Assembly (NCBI RefSeq): GCF_900207585.1
Contig: NZ_OAOP01000009.1
Span: forward strand, 124,001 to 188,000
DNA length: 64,000 nucleotides
Reading direction: 5' to 3'
DNA from: Bacillus oleivorans
GTDB taxonomy: Bacteria; Bacillota; Bacilli; Bacillales; JC228
Shown here: piece by piece, positions 1 through 7,238 of the stretch
Layout: every line of letters begins with the position of its first letter
How positions within the stretch are numbered: position 1 is the first letter of the stretch
Program-made: the position numbers and the translations under genes
Notes under the pieces: generated by a model
The model's database searches: none
What the model was told of the DNA's origin: nothing
What the model saw: only the letters and a program-made list of their open reading frames with translations

Positions 1-477
1 GGGGATAACAAACGTACCGCACAAGCAATTGCGGATGAAGTCGGAATCGATCAAGCCATTGCTGAAGTGCTGCCAGAAGGTAAAGCAGAAGAAGTGAAAA
101 AGCTTCAGCAGCAAGGCAAACGTGTTGCTATGGTTGGCGATGGAATCAATGATGCACCGGCTCTAGCGATGGCTGATATTGGGATGGCGATTGGAACTGG
201 AACAGACGTAGCTATGGAAGCTGCTGATATAACCCTTATGCGCGGTGATTTAAACAGCATTGCAGATGCGATTTTAATGAGTCACAAAACCATCCGAAAT
301 ATTAAGCAAAATCTGTTCTGGGCACTTGCTTATAATACGTTAGGCATCCCAATTGCCGCTGCCGGATTCCTTGCTCCTTGGTTAGCGGGAGCTGCAATGG
401 CCTTTAGTTCAGTTTCAGTTGTGTTAAATGCCCTTCGTTTACAAAGAGTTAAATTAAATCAAAAAACGATCTCATGA
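1..477 (+). CDS. copA: Copper-exporting P1B-type ATPase, C-terminal part
   Basis: This is the last 158 residues of a heavy-metal P-type ATPase, open at the window edge. It begins within the P domain (GDN near the edge) and carries the hinge motif [10 protein letters not shown], then two hydrophobic segments ending in NALRLQR. The wording [28 protein letters not shown] and the tail [24 protein letters not shown] are typical of CopA Cu(I) exporters rather than CadA; a CadA paralogue lies at 17.4-19.5 kb for comparison. The N-terminal metal-binding domains and the CPC helix lie outside the window, so metal specificity rests on family resemblance. A tiny membrane peptide gene follows 17 bp downstream. 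Confidence 0.93.
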   Translation, partial: GDNKRTAQAIADEVGIDQAIAEVLPEGKAEEVKKLQQQGKRVAMVGDGINDAPALAMADIGMAIGTGTDVAMEAADITLMRGDLNSIADAILMSHKTIRNIKQNLFWALAYNTLGIPIAAAGFLAPWLAGAAMAFSSVSVVLNALRLQRVKLNQKTIS

Positions 478-494
478 GGAAAGGGTCGATAACT

Positions 495-623
495 ATGAAA
501 AAATGGGCTTTAGCGGCTTTTCTCTATTTGCTGCTTGTCATGGGCGGATATGCGATTTATGATGGATTCTTTGCGGAAGAAGACGTCAATAATGAAGAAC
601 ATGGCGAAAATCACCAAAACTAA
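495..623 (+). CDS. 42-residue single-span membrane peptide, probably cotranscribed with copA
   Basis: An ATG at 495 follows a GAGGAAAGG ribosome binding site that overlaps the copA stop. The product has MKK, one hydrophobic segment (about residues 4-23) and a short acidic tail rich in Glu, Asn and His (EEDVNNEEHGENHQN). The spacing to copA and the hairpin after it suggest it is the last gene of the copper operon. The function is unknown. The acidic/His tail could face a metal or a partner protein, which is only a guess. Its reality rests on the good ribosome binding site and the membrane-peptide composition. Confidence 0.6.
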   Translation: MKKWALAAFLYLLLVMGGYAIYDGFFAEEDVNNEEHGENHQN

Positions 624-639
624 CCTCTAGAAACCACTG

Positions 640-668
640 CTCGGCATCCTAAGTGGTGCCGAGTCAAT
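640..668 (+). terminator. Weak terminator-like hairpin after the copA unit
   Basis: Arms CTCGGCA (640-646) and TGCCGAG (657-663) enclose a 10-nt loop, followed by a short T-containing stretch. The stem is only seven pairs and the T tract is interrupted, so termination may be partial. Confidence 0.4.
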
Positions 669-712
669 TTTGTGCAAACATAAATTTTTAATAAAGTAAG
701 GATGGGAGAGGA

Positions 713-1336
713 ATGACAACCAATAAAATAAAAATTGCCGTTAATGGCGGAATTGGCTTTGGCGCGAAATTAACACCAAAGCAGCTTTTGACGATTGCAA
801 AATATATGGATGAAGCAGATGAGTTAGAGTTAACTACCTTCCAGCAGCTTTATCTGGAAGTACCCGAAAATAATTTGGATGCGATAAAAGAAGAATTTAC
901 TAAGGTTGACCTCCACTGCTACCCAGTTGGAAATTATGTTAAAAGTTTACGGACCTGTAATTTCTGTAAAGGGGAATTAGAAGAAGGAATGCCAGTTGCT
1001 AAGGAGTTAAATACTCGGATTGCCGGTAAACCTGTCCCTTTCACCTTAAAGCCAGCCTACACGGGTTGTCCGATTGGCTGTGGTGAGCCGATGGTGAACG
1101 ATATCGGTGTGATGAAGATCAGAGACTCATTTAATGTATATGTGGGCGGGAAAGCTAAGGGGAAGGAGGCACGGGTTGGAGAGCTTTTGTATGAGTCCCT
1201 TACACCTGAACAACTATACAGTGTCGTCGATCAAATAATTGATATATACGGAGAAAACGGAAAAAAAAGAGAAGATTTTCCGAGGTTTATAAATCGTTTT
1301 GGAGTAGAATCCCTTAAAGAGCAGATTAGTTTCTAA
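713..1336 (+). CDS. Siroheme/4Fe-4S nitrite-sulfite reductase-like protein, half-size
   Basis: The 207-residue protein has the ferredoxin-like half domain of nitrite/sulfite reductases (about residues 1-70) followed by one siroheme/4Fe-4S-type module. Cysteines fall in two pairs, C82-x2-C85 and C119-x3-C123, in the contexts TCNFCKG and GCPIGCGEP. Full assimilatory sulfite or nitrite reductases are two to three times longer with two such repeats, so this is a stand-alone half protein like those annotated as nitrite reductase-like in Bacillus. A GGAGAGGA ribosome binding site precedes the ATG. A ferredoxin gene lies 160 bp downstream and could be an electron donor. The substrate is not established. 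Confidence 0.8.
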   Translation: MTTNKIKIAVNGGIGFGAKLTPKQLLTIAKYMDEADELELTTFQQLYLEVPENNLDAIKEEFTKVDLHCYPVGNYVKSLRTCNFCKGELEEGMPVAKELNTRIAGKPVPFTLKPAYTGCPIGCGEPMVNDIGVMKIRDSFNVYVGGKAKGKEARVGELLYESLTPEQLYSVVDQIIDIYGENGKKREDFPRFINRFGVESLKEQISF

Positions 1337-1497
1337 CTAATAGAAATGAATGATAGGATGAAGGCAATAAGGAAATTAAAAAATCATTACAATTTAAAAA
1401 AATAGAAGGAAAAGGTAGGCATTTTCATTAGTTTTCTCATATAATAATAGTAATAGTATTTTTTCAAAAAATTATGTCTATTATGGAGGGGATAGTC

Positions 1498-1737
1498 GTG
1501 GCATATGTTATTACAGCTCCTTGTATCGATGAGAAAGCAGGGGAATGCGTAGAGGTTTGCCCAGTGGATTGTATTGAACCAGGGGATGATCAATTTTATA
1601 TTGACCCTGAAATTTGCATAGAATGTGGTGCGTGTGAATCGGTTTGTCCGGTTTCAGCCATTTTCCATGAAGACGATTTATTGGATGAGGATCTGCCTTA
1701 CTTAGAAAAAGCCCGTAAATTTTTTGGCAGAGATTAA
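1498..1737 (+). CDS. Two-cluster (7Fe/8Fe-type) ferredoxin
   Basis: The 79-residue acidic protein carries two cluster motifs. The first is irregular, with cysteines spread as C-x7-C-x3-CPVDC. The second is the classic C-x2-C-x2-C-x3-CP (CIECGACESVCP). This is the Bacillus-type ferredoxin pattern, with one possible 3Fe-4S and one 4Fe-4S centre, acting as a soluble low-potential electron carrier. I chose GTG 1498 because GGAGGGG sits eight bases before it. An upstream in-frame ATG at 1474 would place that ribosome binding site inside the gene. The preceding siroheme-type protein is a plausible partner. Confidence 0.93.
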   Translation: MAYVITAPCIDEKAGECVEVCPVDCIEPGDDQFYIDPEICIECGACESVCPVSAIFHEDDLLDEDLPYLEKARKFFGRD

Positions 1738-1777
1738 AAGTTTAATAGTTTAATAAGCTTTATAGCCTAACAGTAAT

Positions 1778-1816
1778 GCCTGTTTCTGATGTACAGCTCA
1801 TCAAAAGCAGGCTTTT
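1778..1816 (+). terminator. Rho-independent terminator after ferredoxin
   Basis: GCCTG at 1778-1782 pairs with CAGGC at 1808-1812, extended inward by TGATG/CATCA with mismatches, and is followed by TTTT. Confidence 0.6.
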
Positions 1817-1902
1817 AAATTTTCCTTCAAAAGCAAAATAATTTTAAATATAGCAGGATCAGCGTAAACTGTTTGTAGAGGGGAAATGAGAGGAAATTTT
1901 TT

Positions 1903-2952
1903 ATGGGACATGTATACAGTGATGTCATTCAGTATCGGGGAACTCACTATGATTTTGGATATAGACAAGGTCAGTTATTAAAAGATTCCCTTATAATACC
2001 TAATCGTCAAAAACAATGGAGTTCAAGAAGAGAACGTCACTTCACCGTCAATGTATCAGAGGTAAAACAGGCAATTCTGCAGGTGGCCCCTAAAATTTGG
2101 GATGAGCTTCACGGTTTGGCTGATGCCCTGCAATGGAGTACTGAGGATACAGTCCGTGAGTTTGGCGGGTATTATCTTGAGTACGGCCGCAGCGGCTGCT
2201 CGATTTTTACAGGGGCTGACTATATGATTCGAAATTATGATAATCACCCCCTTTCTTATGAAGGACGTTACGTGCTTTATCAGCCGACCGACCAAGGGTA
2301 TGCTTTGGTGGGTCCATCTATGCAAATTACAGGACGAACGGATGGAATCAATGAAAAAGGATTGGCCATGGGCTATAACTTTGTCAACCGAAGAAACACG
2401 GACGATGGATTTGTTTGTAATATGATTGGACGGCTCATTTTAGAGACGTGTGCGAACGTAGAGGAGGCTGTAGCTCTTTTAAAGGAAATTCCGCACCGCC
2501 ATACGTTTAGCTATGTATTACTAGATAAAAATGAAGAAACTTATGTGGTGGAAGCCTCTCCAAGAGCTGTAGAGATTCGTAAGTCTAACTTTTGTACCAA
2601 TCATTTTGAAAAATTAACCGAGGAAAACCGCTACCGTCTTGACGATTCAATTCGTAGGCAGCAGGCTATTCAGGACCAGCAACATCATGCAACTGATCCT
2701 TACCATGCCTTTCGGATGTTAAATGATGCCGCTAAGCACGTGTTTTCAAAAAAATACGCAGCTTCTGCTGGAACCTTGCATACAACAGCATACTTCCCTA
2801 AAGATTTAAAAACATGGATTGCGTTAGGCGGGGATCGGATGCCGCTTATCTTTGATTTTAAACAGTGGCTGCAAGGAGACAATACACATGCCAAGCGAAT
2901 CAAGGGGGAGTTAGAGACAGATCTGCCGTTTGTACAGATGACCCTCATTTAA
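1903..2952 (+). CDS. C45 family autoproteolytic acyltransferase/hydrolase
   Basis: The 349-residue protein resembles the acyl-CoA:6-aminopenicillanate acyltransferase / C45 peptidase family of Ntn hydrolases. The expected self-cleavage site is G98-C99 in the context GRSGCSIF, which would free Cys99 as the N-terminal nucleophile. The following YMIRNYDNHP segment and TGRTDGINEKGLAMGYNFVNRR match the family core. Substrates of the bacterial members are mostly unknown, so an amide-bond hydrolase is as far as the sequence goes. No signal peptide is visible. It stands alone between two intergenic regions. Confidence 0.85.
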   Translation: MGHVYSDVIQYRGTHYDFGYRQGQLLKDSLIIPNRQKQWSSRRERHFTVNVSEVKQAILQVAPKIWDELHGLADALQWSTEDTVREFGGYYLEYGRSGCSIFTGADYMIRNYDNHPLSYEGRYVLYQPTDQGYALVGPSMQITGRTDGINEKGLAMGYNFVNRRNTDDGFVCNMIGRLILETCANVEEAVALLKEIPHRHTFSYVLLDKNEETYVVEASPRAVEIRKSNFCTNHFEKLTEENRYRLDDSIRRQQAIQDQQHHATDPYHAFRMLNDAAKHVFSKKYAASAGTLHTTAYFPKDLKTWIALGGDRMPLIFDFKQWLQGDNTHAKRIKGELETDLPFVQMTLI

Positions 2953-2992
2953 ATTTGAAACAGTTGGTGATATGTAATCATCTTTGAAAAAT

Positions 2993-3023
2993 TATTGCAA
3001 TATGCAAATAAATGAAGTATAAC
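2993..3023 (+). promoter_or_regulatory. Promoter of the MarR gene with overlapping operator (site 1)
   Basis: TTGCAA (2995-3000) and TATAAC (3018-3023) are 17 bp apart and fit a sigma-A promoter. The -35 box lies within the palindrome TTGCA-ATA-TGCAA (2995-3007), which has the same core and geometry as the site upstream of the permease. The arrangement predicts autorepression by the MarR protein. Confidence 0.65.
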
Positions 3024-3043
3024 TAAAGTAGAGGTGAGAAACA

Positions 3044-3496
3044 ATGGAAGAAAATCTTCGTGAATTATTTCAAATCATGACACGCCGTTTTGGGTTTTTG
3101 AATAAAAATTGCTGCAGTACAGGCGGCTATGAAATTTCCCTGATCCAAAGTCATATTTTATATGAAATTGACCGTCAGCATAAACCATCTATGCAGCAAA
3201 TTGCTGAAATATTAGGAACCGACATTACAACATTTAGTCGCCAGGTTCAATCGCTGGTTAAAATGAATTTGGTCAAAAAAACACCAGACCCAGATGACCG
3301 CAGGGTTCATATCCTTTCTTTAACAACAGAAGGTAAATATATAGCGACAGTCATTCACGAACAAATGAATGCTTATTTAAAAGAGGTCTTTTCTCATATG
3401 AATGAATTTGAAAGGGAAACTGTTATTCGGTCCATTAAGTTGCTTAATGAAGCGATGGGGAAATCGAATATGTGCTGTGCCCTAATTTTGGGGTAA
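3044..3496 (+). CDS. MarR family regulator with terminal dicysteine motifs
   Basis: The 150-residue winged-helix repressor has the recognition helix near residues 51-72 (MQQIAEILGTDITTFSRQVQSL) and the MarR wing DPDDRR. It is unusual in carrying two vicinal cysteine pairs, C23-C24 (NKNCCSTGG) and C144-C145 (SNMCCALILG), near the two ends of the dimerisation region. Such pairs could bind a soft metal or metalloid, or sense thiol oxidation; this is inference. It sits directly before an ArsP/YraQ-type permease and a 29-residue CC/CC peptide. Palindromic operators precede both promoters, so it probably represses itself and the permease. Confidence 0.9.
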   Translation: MEENLRELFQIMTRRFGFLNKNCCSTGGYEISLIQSHILYEIDRQHKPSMQQIAEILGTDITTFSRQVQSLVKMNLVKKTPDPDDRRVHILSLTTEGKYIATVIHEQMNAYLKEVFSHMNEFERETVIRSIKLLNEAMGKSNMCCALILG

Positions 3497-3504
3497 TATC
3501 CCCC

Positions 3505-3534
3505 TTGTTTATACTTGCAAAATGCAAGTTATAT
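3505..3534 (+). promoter_or_regulatory. Permease promoter with perfect 17-bp operator (site 2)
   Basis: ACTTGCA-AAA-TGCAAGT (3513-3529) is a perfect 7-3-7 palindrome. It lies between a TTGTTT-like -35 (3505-3510) and TTATAT (3529-3534). A bound MarR dimer here would block polymerase. Confidence 0.65.
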
Positions 3535-3572
3535 AAACAGAAAGATATAGTTACATCAAAAAAATAATAAAT

Positions 3573-3589
3573 ACTTGCGAATTACAAAT
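3573..3589 (+). promoter_or_regulatory. Degenerate third copy of the MarR operator
   Basis: ACTTGCG-AAT-TACAAAT repeats the left half of site 2 almost exactly, with a diverged right half. It lies 16 bp before the permease start and could be a secondary site. Confidence 0.45.
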
Positions 3590-3605
3590 AAAAAGGAGAA
3601 TAAAC

Positions 3606-4472
3606 ATGTTTACTGATATCTTACGAAGCTTTCTATCCATTGCTTTAGAACTGACGGTTCTTTTTATTGGAATCTCTTTTCTCGTGAGCCTGCTTCAGGG
3701 GCTAATCCCTTATGAAAAGCTTAACAAATATTTATCTGGAAAGAACACATTTACTGGAGCACTGGCAGCCATTGCATTTGCATTTATTACGCCATTTTGT
3801 TCTTGTTCGACGATTCCGGTAGTGGTGAATCTTTTACATAAAAATGTTCGTTTTGGAATTGTGATGATCTTTTTATTTGCATCGCCTGTTCTAGATCCAA
3901 CCATTATTACATTAATGACCGCGTTATTAGGTGTGAAAGTCGCAATCGCCTATACACTCATAACGTCAATTTTATCAGTCATTATCGGTTTAACACTTGA
4001 AAAACTTGGGTTTGAAACGGCAGTAAAAAAAGTAAAAATGACTGGCTTTAATGAGCAGCAAGTAAATTTCAACATTAAAGGTGCCCTTAAAGAAACCATT
4101 GATTTAATGAAAACAGTGTATCCTTATCTTCTTATCGGTGCAGCGATTGGCTCTGTTATATACGGAGCAGTTCCAACCGAATGGATTGTCACCTATTTTG
4201 GTGAAGATAAATGGTGGCTTGTACCGATAGCAGCTGTGATTGGAATTCCTTTGTATATTCGTTTATCAACTATGATTCCTTTATCTCAAATTTTAATTGC
4301 AAAAGGGATGGCGTTTCCTCCCATGATGGCCCTAATGATTGGGGCAACGGGTGCCAGTTTGCCGGAATTAGCCCTATTAAACTCGATATTTAAGAAAAAA
4401 CTTGTTTCAGCATTTGTTGTATCGGTCGTATGTATGGCTTCGATTTCAGGATTTCTCTTTTATTTCATTTAA
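3606..4472 (+). CDS. ArsP/YraQ-type permease with CSC motif
   Basis: The 288-residue protein has about eight hydrophobic spans and the signature TPFCSCSTIPV (C65, C67) in an early span, typical of the permease family that includes the organoarsenical exporter ArsP and related metal-efflux proteins. A second conserved segment is FASPVLDPTIITL. The protein sits in the inner membrane and probably exports a thiophilic substrate through the cysteine pair. The exact substrate (organoarsenical, Cu, Zn or other) cannot be read from the sequence. AAAAGGAG precedes the ATG. The gene is flanked by a dicysteine MarR regulator and a dicysteine peptide, both compatible with a soft metal or metalloid. Confidence 0.85.
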   Translation: MFTDILRSFLSIALELTVLFIGISFLVSLLQGLIPYEKLNKYLSGKNTFTGALAAIAFAFITPFCSCSTIPVVVNLLHKNVRFGIVMIFLFASPVLDPTIITLMTALLGVKVAIAYTLITSILSVIIGLTLEKLGFETAVKKVKMTGFNEQQVNFNIKGALKETIDLMKTVYPYLLIGAAIGSVIYGAVPTEWIVTYFGEDKWWLVPIAAVIGIPLYIRLSTMIPLSQILIAKGMAFPPMMALMIGATGASLPELALLNSIFKKKLVSAFVVSVVCMASISGFLFYFI

Positions 4473-4487
4473 AGGAGGTGAGAAAAG

Positions 4488-4577
4488 ATGGCTTGGTTTA
4501 AGAAAAACAAAGATGATTCATGCTGTGACATTCAAATTGAAGAAGTTACAGATGAAGAGCAAGAAGCTTGTTGCTAA
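4488..4577 (+). CDS. 29-residue CC/CC peptide, putative metal-binding
   Basis: ATG 4488 follows a perfect AAAGGAGGTGAG ribosome binding site, 15 bp after the permease stop and before a strong terminator. The product starts MAWFKKNKDD, has one dicysteine at residues 12-13, an acidic middle (IQIEEVTDEEQEA) and ends with a second dicysteine at residues 28-29. Four cysteines in 29 residues, beside a cysteine-bearing permease and a MarR with two dicysteines, suggest a metal or metalloid carrier or a regulatory peptide. No function is known to me. Reality is supported by the ribosome binding site, operon position and motif symmetry. Confidence 0.75.
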   Translation: MAWFKKNKDDSCCDIQIEEVTDEEQEACC

Positions 4578-4594
4578 GGAAATTAAATAGTATA

Positions 4595-4638
4595 AAAATC
4601 ACCTCTTTAGATATTTTTTCTCAAGAGGTGATTTTTTT
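4595..4638 (+). terminator. Strong terminator of the MarR-permease locus
   Basis: Thirteen-base arms (4595-4607 and 4623-4635) built around ATCACCTCTT/AAGAGGTGAT, followed by a run of eight T. Confidence 0.9.
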
Positions 4639-4749
4639 TGAATATCAATTTGGAAGCATTTATCTTGATTTCGAGATATGTAAAGAAGTAGAATGAAGGT
4701 GTCTTAAAAAAGTCATATTAAAGAAGAAAAAATTAGGAGGAGAACGAAC

Positions 4750-5523
4750 ATGGGCAGATTTGATGATAAAGTAATCGTAATTACAGGGGCAGCTGGCGGT
4801 ATCGGTAAAGCAGTTGCAAAAAAAGTAACAAGTGAAGGAGCAAAAGTTGCATTAGTAGATTTAAATCTCGATGCTGTTCAAAATGTTATCAGTGAATTAG
4901 GTTTAGATGATTCAAGAGCGATTGCCCTTCAGGCTGACGTTTCCCAAGAAGATCAGGTTAAAGCCTATGTAGATGTAACTGTTGATAAATTTGGAAAAAT
5001 CGACGGTTTCTTAAACAATGCAGGAGTTGAAGGGAAAACTGCTAATGTAGAAGAGTATCCTACCGATGTATTTGAGTTTGTCTTTAACGTGAATGTTAAA
5101 GGTGCATACTTTGGCTTGAAATATATGGTACCTGTTATGAAAAAGCAAGGATATGGAAGTATAGTAAATACTGCTTCTTTAGCAGGGTTAATGGGATCAC
5201 CAGGGATGATTGCTTATAACTCATCGAAACACGCTGTTATTGGGATGACCAGAGTAGTAGCAACAGAAGTGGCAAAGTTAGGTATTCGCGTAAACGCTGT
5301 AGCGCCTGGTGTAATCAATACCCGTATGATGAGACAAATTGAAGAGAATACGGCTCCCGGTGCAGCAGAAGCAGCTCAAAAAGCTTATAACAATGCTGTT
5401 CCAATGGGAAGATACGGTGAACCAGAAGAAGTTGCTAATGTCACAAGCTTCTTATTATCAGATGAAGCTTCCTATGTAACGCAATCTATCTATACTGTTG
5501 ATGGCGGTTTAATCATGCAATAA
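4750..5523 (+). CDS. Short-chain dehydrogenase/reductase
   Basis: This is a 257-residue classical SDR. The NAD(P)-binding motif TGAAGGIG spans residues 12-19, NNAG lies at 89-92, and the catalytic set is Ser143 (NTAS), Tyr156 and Lys160 (YNSSK). Asp37 after the second strand (VALVDLN) favours NAD(H). The ending TVDGGL is typical of the 3-oxoacyl-ACP reductase / glucose-1-dehydrogenase branch. It is cytosolic. The gene is monocistronic between two terminators, with AGGAGGAG before ATG. The substrate is unassigned. Confidence 0.9.
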   Translation: MGRFDDKVIVITGAAGGIGKAVAKKVTSEGAKVALVDLNLDAVQNVISELGLDDSRAIALQADVSQEDQVKAYVDVTVDKFGKIDGFLNNAGVEGKTANVEEYPTDVFEFVFNVNVKGAYFGLKYMVPVMKKQGYGSIVNTASLAGLMGSPGMIAYNSSKHAVIGMTRVVATEVAKLGIRVNAVAPGVINTRMMRQIEENTAPGAAEAAQKAYNNAVPMGRYGEPEEVANVTSFLLSDEASYVTQSIYTVDGGLIMQ

Positions 5524-5530
5524 TAAAGAG

Positions 5531-5565
5531 AAAAGCATCAGGAAAATTTCCTGGTGCTTTTTTTT
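5531..5565 (+). terminator. Terminator of the SDR gene
   Basis: AAAAGCATCAGGAAA pairs with TTTCCTGGTGCTTTT (one G-T pair) and a T run follows. Confidence 0.85.
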
Positions 5566-5941
5566 GAGACATTTTGAAGATTTACTTCCAGAAAAATATG
5601 GTTAATTCTCATCGATTGTAAATACTTTTACATGGGTATTGATACCAGCTGGGCCCACTTATTAAATGTCTTTTGGATGAGTAATGAGAGATGGTAATTC
5701 TTTAATGATACAAAATGATCCGGAACAAGTAGGATAGTCATAGAAACCAGCTACTAAGGAAAGCTTTATTTCTTGGTAGCTGGTTTATTAATCGCGTACT
5801 GACTTTTAGTAAGTCACTATAAAAAAATAATTAAAATATCTTTAAATCGAAGGAATTTAGTTGTACAATGAGTTGTAGCCTCTTTGTAATGATGATTCAA
5901 TTCCATAGCAAAATAGGAGAAAGCACCAGAGGAGGATTATA
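5566..5941. other. Intergenic region with an orphan hairpin, no gene seen
   Basis: No credible reading frame was found on either strand. The main structure is a perfect 11-bp hairpin, AAACCAGCTAC (5744-5754) against GTAGCTGGTTT (5776-5786), without a T tract on the plus side. It may be the leftover terminator of a lost gene. The ribosome binding site of the next gene (GAGGAGG) ends the region. Confidence 0.5.
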
Positions 5942-7012
5942 ATGCAGAAGAATCAAGAAAATAAAAATTCACCTTTTGAAATTGGGATATATACATTGGC
6001 AGATATTGGACCAGACCCATTGACAGGACAAACAATCAGTGCAAAACAGCGACTGGATGAAGTGGTGGAGGCGGCTAAGCTTGCTGATGAAGCAGGTTTA
6101 GATGTATTTGGGGTCGGGGAACATCACCGGCTTGACTATGCGGTCTCGACTCCACCCGTTGTGTTGGCAGCTATTTCACAAGTGACGAAAAAGATAAAAT
6201 TAACAAGTACGACAACCGTTTTAAGCACGGTTGATCCGGTGAGGCTGTTTGAGGACTTTGCAACATTAGATCTTCTCTCAAACGGCCGGGCAGAAGTGAT
6301 CGCTGGGCGCGGTGCTTTTATTGAATCTTTCCCTTTATTTGGCTACGAACTAAACGACTATGATGCGTTATTTGAAGAGAATACTAACCTTTTTCTTAAA
6401 TTGAATCAAGAAGAAATGGTAACGTGGAAAGGTCATTTTCGCCCAAGTTTAAGAAATGCTGAGATCGCCCCTCGTCCGCTTCAGAAGCAAATTCCATTTT
6501 GGATCGGTGTGGGCGGAACCCCTGAAAGTGCTGCAAGAGCAGGCCGATATGGAGTGGGCTTAGCACTTGCAATATTAGGCGGTGATCCAATGCGTTTTAA
6601 ACCGCTCGTTGACGTTTATCGCCAAACTGCCAGGGAAGTGGGCCATAGTCTTGATACACTTAAAGTTGGAGTTACAGGCCACGCCTATATTGCTGAGACA
6701 AATGAGCAGGCAAAGGAAGATTTTTATCCTTACTATTCAAACTACTGGAATTACGTGAATAAACAGCGTGGCATGGCTTCTCATATGACACGCGATAACT
6801 TTGAGTATTTAGCAAGTCCAGAAACCGCTTTGTTTGTAGGCAGTCCTGAGCAAATTATAGAAAAAGTGCTGCACCAGCATGAGCTGTTTGGCCATCAGCG
6901 TTTCTTGGCACAAATGGATATAGGCGGATTACCATTTTCAAAGATTGCGAAAGGAATTGAACTGCTAGCAACAAAAGTAGCCCCTGTATTACGTCGGGAA
7001 CTATGTAAATAA
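5942..7012 (+). CDS. Luciferase-like (LLM class) flavin-dependent oxidoreductase
   Basis: The 356-residue protein belongs to the bacterial luciferase-like TIM-barrel family. Recognisable parts are the N-terminal strand FEIGIYTLADIG, the GEHH motif near residue 59 (FGVGEHHRLDY), the TTVLSTVDPVR segment, and NGRAEVIAGRGAFIESFPLFGY. This wording matches the subfamily around Agrobacterium Atu2307 (structure 2I7G), whose substrate is unknown. FMN use with oxygen is expected from the family. GAGGAGG precedes the ATG. It probably forms its own transcription unit. Confidence 0.9.
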   Translation: MQKNQENKNSPFEIGIYTLADIGPDPLTGQTISAKQRLDEVVEAAKLADEAGLDVFGVGEHHRLDYAVSTPPVVLAAISQVTKKIKLTSTTTVLSTVDPVRLFEDFATLDLLSNGRAEVIAGRGAFIESFPLFGYELNDYDALFEENTNLFLKLNQEEMVTWKGHFRPSLRNAEIAPRPLQKQIPFWIGVGGTPESAARAGRYGVGLALAILGGDPMRFKPLVDVYRQTAREVGHSLDTLKVGVTGHAYIAETNEQAKEDFYPYYSNYWNYVNKQRGMASHMTRDNFEYLASPETALFVGSPEQIIEKVLHQHELFGHQRFLAQMDIGGLPFSKIAKGIELLATKVAPVLRRELCK

Positions 7013-7238
7013 GACTTCAGCATTCAATCCCTGAAGAAGCTAGTGAAGAAATATTCCGGAAAAGTCTTAGGCAGAGATTTATTCCGGTTTTTTTATGTAC
7101 TCCAATGGGGATTTTTTCCGATTGAATTCTTTTAAAAAATTCCATTATTTGATAGATAAACTTTTTCATGGACTGGTGCTAATATGGTGTAAGCATTCCT
7201 AAATGTTTTTTACATTATATCTAAGAAGGGGAAATGAG

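Noticed and set aside
1387-1593. A minus-strand frame of 68 codons overlapping the ferredoxin start
   Set aside because: It has poly-Tyr/Lys low-complexity sequence, no ribosome binding site, and is antisense to a clear gene.
4402-4590. A longer frame covering the CC/CC peptide region
   Set aside because: It lies in another frame, starts inside the permease and has no ribosome binding site, whereas the 29-residue frame has an ideal one.
5744-5786. Perfect hairpin considered as a riboswitch or small RNA
   Set aside because: It has a single simple stem with no conserved motif of a known riboswitch class and no promoter visible just upstream.
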